A stretch of DNA of 64,000 nt from Blastococcus sp. CT_GayMR19 (GTDB taxonomy: Bacteria; Actinomycetota; Actinomycetes; Mycobacteriales; Geodermatophilaceae): NCBI RefSeq assembly GCF_004570385.1, contig NZ_SPQL01000013.1:1-64000 (forward strand). Reading direction: 5' to 3'. Below, one piece after another: positions 19,730-29,749 of this stretch. The notes under the pieces were generated by a model. It had not been told where the DNA came from and searched no databases. It saw only the letters and a program-made list of their open reading frames with translations. Each line of letters starts with the position of its first letter. Position 1 is the stretch's first letter. Both the position numbers and the translations under genes were made by a program.

Positions 19730-20314
19730 GTGAGCGTTCCCCTGCGACTGCGTGCCGTGTTCGGTGGCGACCCGTCGACCCCGAATGCGGAGCCCGTGAC
19801 CGTGACCGTGGCCCGCGTCGTCCGCCCCGAGAAGCGCGAGGCCTTCGAGCGGTGGGCCGAGGACGTGCTGGGAATGGCATCGCGCTTCCCCGGGAATCTC
19901 GGTGCCTCCCTGCTGCACCCGGGACCGGGCAGCTCCGAGTACCACCTCGTGTACCGCTTCGAGGACGACGAGTCGCTGGCCGCCTGGGAGCGGTCGTCGG
20001 AGCGGCGGTCGGCGCTGGCCCACGTCGAGGACATGGTTGACGACGAGCGCTATGCGCGCGTCGCCGGACTCGAGAGCTTCTTCACCCGCCCCGCCAGGCC
20101 CGGGCCGCGCTGGCGGATGACGCTGCTGACCATCGCTGCGGTCTTCGCGATCACCTCGATGCTGCAGCTGTTCGTCATGCCGCACCTGGACGCCGTCCCG
20201 TGGGGTCTGCGCCTGCTCGGGTCGGCGGTCGTCGTGGTGCTGCTCCTGGGCCACGTGCTGATGCCGGCGCTCACCCGGTTGTTCGCCGGCTGGCTGCACC
20301 CTCCGCGCGACTGA
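19730..20314 (+). CDS. ABM-domain protein with C-terminal membrane anchor
   Basis: A 194-residue protein. Residues about 25-115 form an antibiotic-biosynthesis-monooxygenase-type ferredoxin fold (VTVARVVRPEKREAFERWAEDV, then SSEYHLVYRFEDDESLAAWERS). Two hydrophobic segments follow (about 132-150 and 160-183). It resembles membrane-anchored ABM proteins annotated as uncharacterised; no enzymatic residues can be assigned. Start choice is uncertain: GTG 19730 is used, while ATG 19697 and GTG 19796 are alternatives. It lies between nei and lhr but on the opposite strand. Confidence 0.75.
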   Translation: MSVPLRLRAVFGGDPSTPNAEPVTVTVARVVRPEKREAFERWAEDVLGMASRFPGNLGASLLHPGPGSSEYHLVYRFEDDESLAAWERSSERRSALAHVEDMVDDERYARVAGLESFFTRPARPGPRWRMTLLTIAAVFAITSMLQLFVMPHLDAVPWGLRLLGSAVVVVLLLGHVLMPALTRLFAGWLHPPRD

Positions 20315-20368
20315 CGCACCGGGGTCCGCACCTGGGCGTGCGTCCGCACCAGTGCTCCGTCGCCTGGC

Positions 20369-23300
20369 TCAGCCGCGCAGGCGGAGGCCTCTCGGGGTGG
20401 CCGCGAAGCCGGCGGCCTGCAGAGCGGCCGACAGCGGCGTTGCCTCGTGCACCGAGGCGCCGTCGGCCTTCTGCACCACCATGCGGCCCAGCGCGCCGGC
20501 CGACACCGCGCCGCTGAGCGCGGTGGCCGCCTCCTTGAGCTCGTGCTCGTCCTCCGTCCAGGACAGCAGGGTCTTCCCTCCGCGCTCGACGTAGAGCACC
20601 AGGTCGCCATCGACCAGGACCACGAGCGCGCCCGCCTTCCGGCCGGCCCGGTGGCCGCTCGGCGTCTTGCGTGCGCCGGTGCCCTCGCCGACGTCCACCG
20701 CGTCGGGATCGTTCGCCGGCCCCCGATCCGGCCACGGCAGCGCCGCCCCGTACACGTTGGCCGGATCGGTGGCTGCCAGGACCACGGCGCCCGCGGGAAC
20801 CCGGTCGGGCGCGGCGAAGCTGCGCAGCCGGTCGACCGATCCCGGGGTGCCGAACTGCGCGGCGCCGAGCGTCTCGACGAAGTATCCGCGACGGGCCCGC
20901 CCGTTCTCCTCGAACGCGCGCAGCACCGGGTAGACCGCCGAGAAGCCGCCGGTCACCTGCTCGGCCATGACCGCCCCACGGGTGAGCACCCCGTGCCGTT
21001 CCAGGAGCGCCTCCGTCCGCGCCGTCGTCCGTTTCGTGACGCTGGCCTCGCGGTCGGGGAGCCGGGACCAGCGGCCGGCCACCGTGGGCGGACCGGTGCG
21101 CGTGGGCATCGCGGGCCGCCCGAGCCGGGCGCGACCACCACGGCCGCGGTCGATGCGGGCGCGGGGAGCGGCGGGCCTGCTGCGGTGGGTGCCGCCCCCG
21201 CCCAGCCGCGTGCGCAACGGCGCCAGGGTGTCGTTGGTGAGGGCGCCCGCCCAGACGAGGTCCCAGACCAGATCGGCGAGCGCGGTGTCGTCGGTCGCGC
21301 CGACCGCGTCGGACAACCCGCGGAAGAACATCGCCTGCCCGCCGGCCAGCAGGTCGAGCAGCGGCTCGCCCTCGCCGGGGATCTCCAGCGGCTCCGGGAG
21401 CAGCAGCGGCGCCAGGTCGGCGGGGACCAGGCTGATCCAGCCGTCGCCGCCCGGCAGGCCGCCCGCGCCCGCCCACAGGACCTCGCCCGCGCTGGTCAGC
21501 TCGTCGAGCATGGCGGGGGAGTAGTCGCGCACCCGGGCCGGGAGCACCAGCGACTCCAGGGCGCTGGCGGGGACCAGGGCCCCCGCGAGCTGCTCGACGA
21601 CCGCCAGCACGCCGTCCGCACCGCGCAGCCGTCCGCCGACCGACTGCCAGGAGGGGGTGAACCGGGCCAGGGTGTCGATCGGGACGGGCTCCACCTCCTG
21701 GCGCAGCTTGGCGAGGCTGCGGCGGCGGATCGACCGCAGCACGTCGGCGTCGCACCACTCCTGGCCGCTGCCGCCCGGCCGGAACTCGCCGGTCACCAGC
21801 CGTCCGGTGCCGGTGAGCCGCTGCACCGTGGCGGTGACGACGGCGACGCCCAGCCCCAACCGGGCAGCGGCCTCGATCGGCTGGAACGGACCGTGGGTGC
21901 GGGCGTAGCGGCCGATCAGGTCACCGAGCGGATCGGCGACCGGCTCGGTGAAGACCTCGGGCACCCCGACGGGCAGCGCGGTGCCGAGCGCGTCGCGCAG
22001 CCGGCCCGCGTCCTCGATCGCGACGTACCGCTCCTGGCCCGCGATCCGCACCTGCAGTGCCCGGCGGGCGGCGACGAGCTCGTCCAGCCAGGCCTGGGAC
22101 ACGCCCCGGACGGTGGCCTCCGCGGTCGTCAGGTCGCCGACCACGCGCAGCAGGTCGGCCCCGCCGTCCAGGTCCCGCGGATGCCGCTCAGCGGGCAGCC
22201 GCTGCAGCTCGGCCTCGATCTCGGCCATCGCCTCGGCGTCCAGCAGCTCGCGCAGCTCCGTGCGGCCGAGCAGCTCGGCGAGCAGGCCGGTGTCGAGGGC
22301 GAGCGCCTGCGCCCGCCGCTCGGCCAGCGGGGCGTCGCCCTCGTAGATGAACTGGCCGACGTAGCCGAACAGGAGGGACTGCGCGAAGGGTGACGCGGAG
22401 TCGGTCTGCACGTCCACCACGCGGACGCGCCGCGCCCGGACGTCGCGCATCAGCTCGACCAGCCCGGGGACGTCGTAGACGTCCTGAAGCACCTCGCGGG
22501 CCGCCTCCAGGGTGATCGGGAAGGAGGCGAACTCGCTGGCCACCGCCAGCAGCTGCGCGGCCCGCTGGCGCTGCTGCCAGAGCGGGGTGCGGCGGCGCGG
22601 GTCGCGGCGGGGCAGGAGGAGGGCGCGGGCGGCGCACTCCCGGAAGCGGCTGGCGAACAGGGCGGAGTTGCCGACCTCCGCGGTCACCTCGCGCTCGACG
22701 TCGTCCGGGTCGAGGACGGCGAGGTCGGCCTCGGGCGGCTCTCCGGTGGTGTCGGGCAGGCGCAGCACGATGCCGTCGTCGGAGTGCATCGCGGCGACGT
22801 CGGCCCCGTACCGCTCGCGCAGCCGGGCGGCGAGGACCAGGGACCACGGGGCGTTGACCTGCGCGCCGAACGGCGAGTGGACGACCAGCCGCCAGTCGCC
22901 CAGCTCGTCGCGGAACCGCTCGACCAGCAGCGTGCGGTCGTCGGGGAGGTGGCCGGTGGCCTGCTTCTGCTCGGTGAGATAGGCGGCCAGGTTGGCCGCC
23001 CCCCACGCGTCCAGACCGGCGGCCCGCGCGCGGGCCAGACCGTCCTCGGGCGTGGCGGAGCCGACCTCGCGGAGGAACGCACCGAGCGCCCGGCCGAGCT
23101 CCAGCGGGCGGCCCATGGCGTCGCCGTGCCAGAACGGCATCTTGCCCGGCTGCCCGGGCGCCGGCGTGACCAGGACGCGGTCGTGGGTGATGTCCTCGAT
23201 CCGCCAGGAGGAGGACCCGAGGAGGAAGACGTCGCCGACGCGGGACTCGTAGACCATCTCCTCGTCGAGCTCGCCGACCCGCCGTCCACCCGTTCCCTCG

Positions 23301-24949
23301 GCACCCACCAGGAAGACGCCGAACAGGCCGCGGTCGGGGATCGTCCCGCCGCTGGTGACGGCCAGCCGCTGGGCGCCGGCACGCGCGGTGAGGGTGTCGG
23401 TGACGCGGTCCCAGGTGAGCCGCGGCCGCAGCTCGGCGAAGGCGTCGGAGGGGTACCGCCCGGCCAGCATGTCGAGGACGGCGTGCAGCGCGGAGTCGGG
23501 CAGCGAGGCGAACGCCGCCGACCGGCGCAGGACCCCGGCGACGTCGTCGACCGTGCGAGGCCGTTCCGAGACCATCGCGACGATCTGCTGCGCCAGCACG
23601 TCCAGCGGGTTGCGCAGGTAGCGCAGCGACTCGATCGCGCCGGACTTCATCCGCTCGGCGACCAGGGCGCACTGCACCAGGTCGCCCCGGTACTTCGGGA
23701 ACAGGACCCCGCGGCTGACCGCCCCCACCTGGTGCCCGGCGCGCCCGACCCGCTGCAGGCCGGAGGCGACCGTCGGCGGCGACTCCACCTGCACCACGAG
23801 GTCGACCGCGCCCATGTCGATGCCGAGCTCGAGACTGGAGGTGGCGACCACGGCGGGCAGCCGGCCCGACTTCAGCGCCTCCTCGACGATCGCGCGCTGC
23901 TCCCGGGACACCGATCCGTGGTGCGCGGCCGCGACCGGCTGGATGCCCTCCGGCACGCCGCCGCCGGCGCCGGCCTGGGCCATCAGCGCGGCGGCGTTCG
24001 TGCCGGGCGGCACGGTCTCGCCGGTGGTGCGCTCGTACGCCAGCTCGTTGAGCCGGCTGGTGAGGCGTTCGGCCAGGCGCCGGGAGTTGGCGAACACGAT
24101 CGTGCTGCGGTGGGCCTGCACCAGGTCGAGCACCCGCTCCTCGACGGCGGGCCAGATCGAGTTCCGCGGCTGGTTGCCTGCGGCCGACCCCTCGAGCTCG
24201 CCGGTGGGCTGCCCCAGCTGGCTCATGTCCTCGATGGGGACCACGACGGAGAGGTCCCACTCCTTGGTCGACGGGGGCGCGACCACCTGCACGGGGCGGC
24301 CACCGGCCAGGAACGTCGCGACCTCCTCGATCGGCCGCACCGTCGCCGACAGGCCGATCCGCTGCGCCGGGCGGTCGAGCAGCTCGTCCAGCCGGTCGAG
24401 GGACACCGCGAGATGAGCGCCGCGCTTGGTGCCCGCCACCGCGTGCACCTCGTCGACGATCACCGTCTCCACCCCGCGCAGCGCCTCCCGTGCGGCGCTG
24501 GTCAGCAGCAGGAACAGCGACTCCGGCGTGGTGATCAGGATGTCGGTCGGCCGCCGGGTGAAGGCCCGTCGCTCGTCGGCCGGAGTGTCCCCGGAGCGGA
24601 TGCCGACGCGGATCTCCGGGCGCGGCAGGCCCAGCCGGGCGGCCGCCTGCCCGATCCCGGCCAGGGGGGCCCGCAGGTTGCGCTCGACGTCGACGGCGAG
24701 GGCCTTGAGCGGGGAGACGTAGAGGACGCGGCAGGCGGTCTTCTCGTCGACCGGCGGGGCGCCGGCCAGCCGGTCCAGCGACCAGAGGAACGCCGCCAGG
24801 GTCTTGCCCGAGCCGGTGGGCGCGACGACGAGGGCGTGCTCCCCGCTGCTGATCGCGTCCCAGGCGCCGTCCTGCGCTGCGGTCGGCTCCACGAACGCAC
24901 CGGTGAACCACGCCCGGGTGGGCTCGCTGAACCGGTCGAGAGCGGACAC
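20369..24949 (-). CDS. lhr: Large ATP-dependent helicase Lhr
   Basis: A 1526-residue superfamily-2 helicase of the Lhr type, a 3'-5' DNA translocase and RNA:DNA helicase linked to DNA repair. Walker A is VAPTGSGKTLAAFLW near residue 42, motif II is VIVDEVHAVAG, and motif VI is LQRVGRAGHQVG. The Lhr winged-helix and core module covers the first 900 residues. A long C-terminal extension of about 650 residues contains repeated winged-helix-like segments, as in the mycobacterial protein. The GTG at 24949 matches the family N-terminus (SALDRFSEPTRAWF). Length matches the full-length type. A 7-base spacer to an upstream GACACT suggests a leaderless start. Confidence 0.95.
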   Translation of the reverse strand: MSALDRFSEPTRAWFTGAFVEPTAAQDGAWDAISSGEHALVVAPTGSGKTLAAFLWSLDRLAGAPPVDEKTACRVLYVSPLKALAVDVERNLRAPLAGIGQAAARLGLPRPEIRVGIRSGDTPADERRAFTRRPTDILITTPESLFLLLTSAAREALRGVETVIVDEVHAVAGTKRGAHLAVSLDRLDELLDRPAQRIGLSATVRPIEEVATFLAGGRPVQVVAPPSTKEWDLSVVVPIEDMSQLGQPTGELEGSAAGNQPRNSIWPAVEERVLDLVQAHRSTIVFANSRRLAERLTSRLNELAYERTTGETVPPGTNAAALMAQAGAGGGVPEGIQPVAAAHHGSVSREQRAIVEEALKSGRLPAVVATSSLELGIDMGAVDLVVQVESPPTVASGLQRVGRAGHQVGAVSRGVLFPKYRGDLVQCALVAERMKSGAIESLRYLRNPLDVLAQQIVAMVSERPRTVDDVAGVLRRSAAFASLPDSALHAVLDMLAGRYPSDAFAELRPRLTWDRVTDTLTARAGAQRLAVTSGGTIPDRGLFGVFLVGAEGTGGRRVGELDEEMVYESRVGDVFLLGSSSWRIEDITHDRVLVTPAPGQPGKMPFWHGDAMGRPLELGRALGAFLREVGSATPEDGLARARAAGLDAWGAANLAAYLTEQKQATGHLPDDRTLLVERFRDELGDWRLVVHSPFGAQVNAPWSLVLAARLRERYGADVAAMHSDDGIVLRLPDTTGEPPEADLAVLDPDDVEREVTAEVGNSALFASRFRECAARALLLPRRDPRRRTPLWQQRQRAAQLLAVASEFASFPITLEAAREVLQDVYDVPGLVELMRDVRARRVRVVDVQTDSASPFAQSLLFGYVGQFIYEGDAPLAERRAQALALDTGLLAELLGRTELRELLDAEAMAEIEAELQRLPAERHPRDLDGGADLLRVVGDLTTAEATVRGVSQAWLDELVAARRALQVRIAGQERYVAIEDAGRLRDALGTALPVGVPEVFTEPVADPLGDLIGRYARTHGPFQPIEAAARLGLGVAVVTATVQRLTGTGRLVTGEFRPGGSGQEWCDADVLRSIRRRSLAKLRQEVEPVPIDTLARFTPSWQSVGGRLRGADGVLAVVEQLAGALVPASALESLVLPARVRDYSPAMLDELTSAGEVLWAGAGGLPGGDGWISLVPADLAPLLLPEPLEIPGEGEPLLDLLAGGQAMFFRGLSDAVGATDDTALADLVWDLVWAGALTNDTLAPLRTRLGGGGTHRSRPAAPRARIDRGRGGRARLGRPAMPTRTGPPTVAGRWSRLPDREASVTKRTTARTEALLERHGVLTRGAVMAEQVTGGFSAVYPVLRAFEENGRARRGYFVETLGAAQFGTPGSVDRLRSFAAPDRVPAGAVVLAATDPANVYGAALPWPDRGPANDPDAVDVGEGTGARKTPSGHRAGRKAGALVVLVDGDLVLYVERGGKTLLSWTEDEHELKEAATALSGAVSAGALGRMVVQKADGASVHEATPLSAALQAAGFAATPRGLRLRG

Positions 24950-25049
24950 GTCGACCAGTGTCCACGCGGGTACGACAGTCCGCCGTCGAGCGTCGCGGCG
25001 CCGTCTCCCCCGGGTACTCGCCGGTAACCGGCTCCGGCAGACTCACGGC

Positions 25050-26195
25050 ATGCGCCACTCGCTGTACGAGGCCGAGCACGACGAGTTCCGCGACATGGTC
25101 CGTGCCTGGGCGGAGAAGACGATCGCGCCCTTCCACGCGCAGTGGGAGAAGGACGGCATCGTGCCGCGCGACGTGTGGCTGGCCGGGGGGAAGCAGGGGC
25201 TGCTCGGCCTCGACATGGAGGAGCAGTACGGCGGGGGCGGCGTCCACGACTTCCGCTACAACGCGGTCGTCGACGAGGAGCTGGTGCGGATCGGGGCCAG
25301 CGGCGTGGGCTTCGGCCTGCACAACGACGTGGTCGGTCCCTACCTCCGCGACCTCGCCACCGCGGAGCAGAAGGAGCGCTGGCTGCCGGGGTTCTGCCGC
25401 GGGGAGCTCATCACCGCGATCGCGATGACCGAGCCGGGCGCCGGGAGCGACCTCCAGGGCCTGCAGACCACCGCGCGCGGGGACGGCGACGGCTGGGTCC
25501 TGAGCGGCTCGAAGACGTTCATCACCAACGGGATCAACGCCGACCTGGTCATCGTCGTCGCGAAGACCGACCCGGAGGCCACGGGGGCGAAGGGCCTCAG
25601 CCTGCTCGTGGTGGAGCGGGACATGCCCGGCTTCTCCCGCGGGCGGAACCTGGAGAAGGTCGGGCTCAAGGCGCAGGACACCGCCGAGCTGTTCTTCGAC
25701 GACGTGCGCCTACCGGCCGAGAACCTGCTGGGCGGGAAGCACCGGGGCTTCCTGCACCTGATGGAGAACCTGCCGCAGGAGCGCCTCTCCATCGCGGTGG
25801 GCGCGGTCGCGGCCGTCGAGCGCGTCCTGTCCCTGACGATCGAGTACGTGACGTCCCGCAAGGCGTTCGGCCGCCCGGTCGGCAGCTTCCAGAACACCCG
25901 CTTCGTACTGGCCGAGCTGCAGACCGAGGCGACGATCGCGCGCACGTTCGTCGACGAGTGCGTCCGCCAGCTGAACACCGGTGAGCTGACCGCCACCGAC
26001 GCGGCCATGGCGAAGTGGTGGACGACGGAGCTGCAGAACAAGACCGCCGACCGGTGCCTCCAGCTGCACGGCGGCTACGGCTACATGGACGAGTACCCCG
26101 TGTCGAAGGCGTGGCGGGACTCGCGCGTGCAGTCGATCTACGGCGGCACGAACGAGATCATGAAGGAGATCATCGGCCGCTCCCTGGGCCTGTGA
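25050..26195 (+). CDS. Acyl-CoA dehydrogenase
   Basis: A 381-residue FAD-dependent acyl-CoA dehydrogenase. The signature AMTEPGAGSDLQGLQTTA and the C-terminal signature QLHGGYGYMDEYPVSKAWRD are present. The probable catalytic glutamate lies in IYGGTNEIMKEII. It resembles long-chain or FadE-type enzymes of fatty-acid oxidation; chain length cannot be told. The ATG at 25050 follows CAGACT by 6 bases, compatible with a leaderless transcript. It is divergent from lhr (100 bases between them). The MFS gene follows after 32 bases on the same strand. Confidence 0.92.
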   Translation: MRHSLYEAEHDEFRDMVRAWAEKTIAPFHAQWEKDGIVPRDVWLAGGKQGLLGLDMEEQYGGGGVHDFRYNAVVDEELVRIGASGVGFGLHNDVVGPYLRDLATAEQKERWLPGFCRGELITAIAMTEPGAGSDLQGLQTTARGDGDGWVLSGSKTFITNGINADLVIVVAKTDPEATGAKGLSLLVVERDMPGFSRGRNLEKVGLKAQDTAELFFDDVRLPAENLLGGKHRGFLHLMENLPQERLSIAVGAVAAVERVLSLTIEYVTSRKAFGRPVGSFQNTRFVLAELQTEATIARTFVDECVRQLNTGELTATDAAMAKWWTTELQNKTADRCLQLHGGYGYMDEYPVSKAWRDSRVQSIYGGTNEIMKEIIGRSLGL

Positions 26196-26227
26196 CGCCG
26201 AGGAGCCGGAAGCGCCACACTGGGACC

Positions 26228-27514
26228 ATGACCGTGCAGGCGCAGGCCGCGTCGGACGTCGTCCAGGTGCAGCGTCGCACTCTCGGTGTGCTCAGCGGAG
26301 CCGTGGCGCTGAGCGGCATCGGGGTGACGGTCGGGATCACCGTCGGGGGCCTCCTGGCCCGGGACGTGGCCGGCACCGACACGGCGGCCGGGCTCGGGCA
26401 GACCGCCGCCGTCCTCGGCTCGGCGGTCCTCGCCGTGCCCCTGGCCCGGATCAGCGACCGGTCGGGACGGCGGGCAGGGCTGGCGACCGGCTACGCCGTC
26501 GCCGTCCTGGGCTCGGCGCTCACCGTCTGGGCCGCGGTGCTGTCGTCGCTGACGCTGCTGCTGGTCGGGCTCTTCGCCTTCGGCGCGGCCACTGCCTGCG
26601 GTCTGCAGGCGCGCTACGCGGCGGCGGACCTGGCCGTCCCGGAGCGGCGGGGGAGCGCGCTCGCCCTCGTGGTGTGGGCCACCACCGTGGGCTCGGTGCT
26701 GGGGCCCAACCTGGCCGGGCCGGGCGCCGACCTCGGCCGGGCACTGGGCCTGCCCGCACTGAGCGGCGGATTCGTGGTCGCCCTGGTCGTCTTCGCGGTC
26801 GTGGCGTTCGGCCTCTACCTGCTCCTCCGCCCCGATCCGCTGCTGCTCGCGCGTCGCCAGGGTGGCGGGAGCGGCGCCCCCGCCGTGCGCCCGCGCCGGG
26901 CGACCCTGACCGCCGTCCGCGCGGTGTGGGCCTCACCGGGCGGGCGCCTGGGACTCACCTCGGTGGTCATCTCGCACTCGGTCATGGTCGGCGTGATGGT
27001 CATGACGCCGGTGCACATGGGCCACGCCGGCGGCTCCGAGGGGACGACGCTGCGGATCATCGGACTGGTCATCAGCGTGCACGTGGCGGGCATGTACCTG
27101 TTCTCTCCCCTCGTCGGGCTCCTCGCCGACCGGGTGGGGCGGGCGGCCACGGTCGCCCTCGGCGGCGTCCTGCTCCTCGCCGCGGCTGCGCTGGCCGGCA
27201 CGGCAGCGCCGGGGGCGGCCGTCCAGTTGGGGATCGGGCTGCTCCTGCTCGGCCTGGGCTGGTCCTGCGGCCTGATCGCGGGCTCCACCCTGGTGACCGA
27301 ATCGGTGGGGCCGGAGGTGCGGCCGACGGCGCAGGGCGGGACCGACCTGCTGATGGGGCTCGGTGCGGCACTGGCGGGTGTCGTCGGCGGCCCGCTGCTG
27401 GCCGTCGGCGGGTTCGGTCTGGTCGCCGCCGTGTCCGGGGCGCTGGTGCTGCCGCTGATCGCGGTGTGGATCACGAGTGCCCGACCGGGGCTCAGCGGCC
27501 CCGGTAGTTCCTGA
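26228..27514 (+). CDS. Major facilitator superfamily transporter
   Basis: A 428-residue polytopic membrane protein with about 12 hydrophobic segments. The MFS loop motif between segments 2 and 3 appears as ARISDRSGRRAGLATGYAV, and the equivalent loop in the second half as LADRVGRAATVALGG. A drug or metabolite exporter of the DHA1-like group is likely, but the substrate is unknown. The ATG at 26228 lies 6 bases after CACACT. The 3' end overlaps the convergent small membrane-protein gene by 23 bases. Confidence 0.88.
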   Translation: MTVQAQAASDVVQVQRRTLGVLSGAVALSGIGVTVGITVGGLLARDVAGTDTAAGLGQTAAVLGSAVLAVPLARISDRSGRRAGLATGYAVAVLGSALTVWAAVLSSLTLLLVGLFAFGAATACGLQARYAAADLAVPERRGSALALVVWATTVGSVLGPNLAGPGADLGRALGLPALSGGFVVALVVFAVVAFGLYLLLRPDPLLLARRQGGGSGAPAVRPRRATLTAVRAVWASPGGRLGLTSVVISHSVMVGVMVMTPVHMGHAGGSEGTTLRIIGLVISVHVAGMYLFSPLVGLLADRVGRAATVALGGVLLLAAAALAGTAAPGAAVQLGIGLLLLGLGWSCGLIAGSTLVTESVGPEVRPTAQGGTDLLMGLGAALAGVVGGPLLAVGGFGLVAAVSGALVLPLIAVWITSARPGLSGPGSS

Positions 27515-27602
27515 TCAGCAGGACGATGCTGACGAGCAGCGCCAGGGCGATGCCGATCTGCAGGACGGTGTCCAGGGCGCCCGAGCCCGTGCCGGGAAGC
27601 AT
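27492..27602 (-). CDS. Small single-pass membrane protein
   Basis: A 36-residue open frame starting [11 protein letters not shown], followed by one strongly hydrophobic segment (about residues 13-30) and a basic end RNYRGR. This is the layout of a small bitopic membrane protein. It overlaps the end of the MFS gene on the other strand. There is no clear ribosome site and no recognisable family, so translation is only plausible. A longer in-frame start further upstream would run into the DUF3046 gene. Confidence 0.4.
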   Translation of the reverse strand: MLPGTGSGALDTVLQIGIALALLVSIVLLIRNYRGR

Positions 27603-27668
27603 GGGCCGAGGGTAGGCCGCTGCGGCGCCCCGGTTGCGTCGTGGCAGCGCCGGCATCCGGGCGCGGGT

Positions 27669-27674
27669 TAGCGT
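27669..27674 (+). promoter_or_regulatory. Leaderless -10 element for DUF3046 gene
   Basis: TAGCGT followed by CGGGGG (6 bases) and the GTG start at 27681. Confidence 0.55.
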
Positions 27675-27680
27675 CGGGGG

Positions 27681-27875
27681 GTGCGCCTGCAGGAGTTCTG
27701 GTCCCGTCTCGATCGTCAGTTCGGCTCGATGCGCGCCCAGAGCGTCGCCCGGGACCACGTGTTCGCGGCGCTCGGTGGGCGGAACGCGGTGGACGCGATC
27801 GAGGCGGGGCTGCCCGTGCGCAAGGTCTGGCTGGCCGTCTGCGAGGAGTACGAGGTGCCTCCGAAGGAGCGCTGA
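27681..27875 (+). CDS. DUF3046 family protein
   Basis: A 64-residue protein, counterpart of the small gene just upstream of recA in mycobacteria (Rv2738c type). It reads as a helical protein with [26 protein letters not shown] at the N-terminus and [19 protein letters not shown] at the end. DUF3046 has no established function; the constant link to recA suggests a role near DNA repair or simply shared regulation. The GTG at 27681 is supported by the -10 element. The SOS box of recA lies 39 bases after its stop. Confidence 0.88.
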   Translation: MRLQEFWSRLDRQFGSMRAQSVARDHVFAALGGRNAVDAIEAGLPVRKVWLAVCEEYEVPPKER

Positions 27876-27913
27876 GCGGGCCCTGTCGCGGAGCGGCGTG
27901 TCGCCCTGGCACT

Positions 27914-27927
27914 CGAACAGGTGTTCG
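27914..27927. promoter_or_regulatory. LexA-binding SOS box of recA
   Basis: CGAACAGGTGTTCG is a perfect match to the actinobacterial SOS box (CGAAC-N4-GTTCG), 122 bases before the recA ATG. LexA bound here would repress recA until DNA damage. Confidence 0.93.
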
Positions 27928-27985
27928 TCCTACAGTGGCGTCCACAGGCCCGCCGGCTCTCCACAGATCCGCCGCAGCCCACAAA

Positions 27986-28008
27986 CTGTCGGTGCCTCGT
28001 CCTAGCGT
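27986..28008 (+). promoter_or_regulatory. RecA-NDp (PafBC-type) promoter of recA
   Basis: CTGTCGGTG, 8 bases, TAGCGT. This matches the RecA-NDp consensus TTGTCRGTG-N8-TANNNT except at the first base. In mycobacteria this promoter type is activated by PafBC independently of LexA. Transcription would start near 28015, giving a leader of about 34 bases. Confidence 0.75.
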
Positions 28009-28048
28009 CGGTCCCGACCCGCTTCCCCGCGAACCGAAGGTGAGCACC

Positions 28049-29080
<1,032 letters not shown>

Positions 29081-29088
29081 GCCGTCCG

Positions 29089-29742
29089 GTGACCGGTTGG
29101 CAGTCCTCGCGCCGCCGCGGCCTCGACGGGCGTCGAGGTGGGCGGCGGCAGGACGAGACCGCGGGCGGCGATCCCCTGAACCCGGACGTCGTTCCCGGCC
29201 CGCCGGAGGACGATCCCGGTGACCCCGTGTCGGCCGCCCGCGGCATCTGTCTGCGTGCGCTGACGGGGGCGCCCAAGACCCGGTCCCAGCTGGCCGATCT
29301 GCTCGCCGCCCGGGACATCCCGGACGACGCGGCGGAGACCGTGCTGGACCGGTTCACCGAGGTCGGCCTGATCGACGACGCCGCCTTCGCTCGTGCGTGG
29401 GTGAGCTCGCGCCAGGCTGGCCGTGGGCTGGCCCGGCGAGCGCTCTCCGCCGAGCTGCGGGCCAAGGGCGTCGACGCCGAGGTGGCTGCGGAGGCGGTCG
29501 AGGCGGTCGACGACGACGACGAGCGGGCCGCGGCCCAGCGACTCGTCGCCCGGCGGGTGGCCGGGATGCGTCGCCTGGACCGCGCCACGGCCACCCGGCG
29601 GCTCGTCGGCATGCTGGCCCGCAAGGGCTACAACGGCGGCCTTGCGGCAGCGGTCGTCCGCGAGGCGCTCGACGACGACGGGGTCGGTGACCCCCACGGC
29701 GACGGCCTCGAGGCCCTCGACGAGGACGTCCTGCTCCCCTGA
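29089..29742 (+). CDS. recX: RecA regulator RecX
   Basis: A 217-residue RecX, which caps and limits RecA filaments. The first roughly 48 residues are a charged, disordered extension. The helical repeats follow: ICLRALTGAPKTRSQLADLL, LDRFTEVGLIDDAAFARAWV and the SSRQAGRGLARRALSAELRAKG block typical of the family, then a third repeat ending at KGYNGGLAAAVVREAL. The GTG at 29089 is 8 bases after recA, so the two form an operon with SOS control shared. It converges with ctaD, only 7 bases away. Confidence 0.94.
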   Translation: MTGWQSSRRRGLDGRRGGRRQDETAGGDPLNPDVVPGPPEDDPGDPVSAARGICLRALTGAPKTRSQLADLLAARDIPDDAAETVLDRFTEVGLIDDAAFARAWVSSRQAGRGLARRALSAELRAKGVDAEVAAEAVEAVDDDDERAAAQRLVARRVAGMRRLDRATATRRLVGMLARKGYNGGLAAAVVREALDDDGVGDPHGDGLEALDEDVLLP

Positions 29743-29749
29743 CCGCCGG

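Noticed and set aside
22188-25322. A long minus-strand frame overlapping the lhr gene in another phase
   Set aside because: Lhr itself accounts for this strand with all helicase motifs; the alternative frame is Arg/Ala/Gly-rich shadow.
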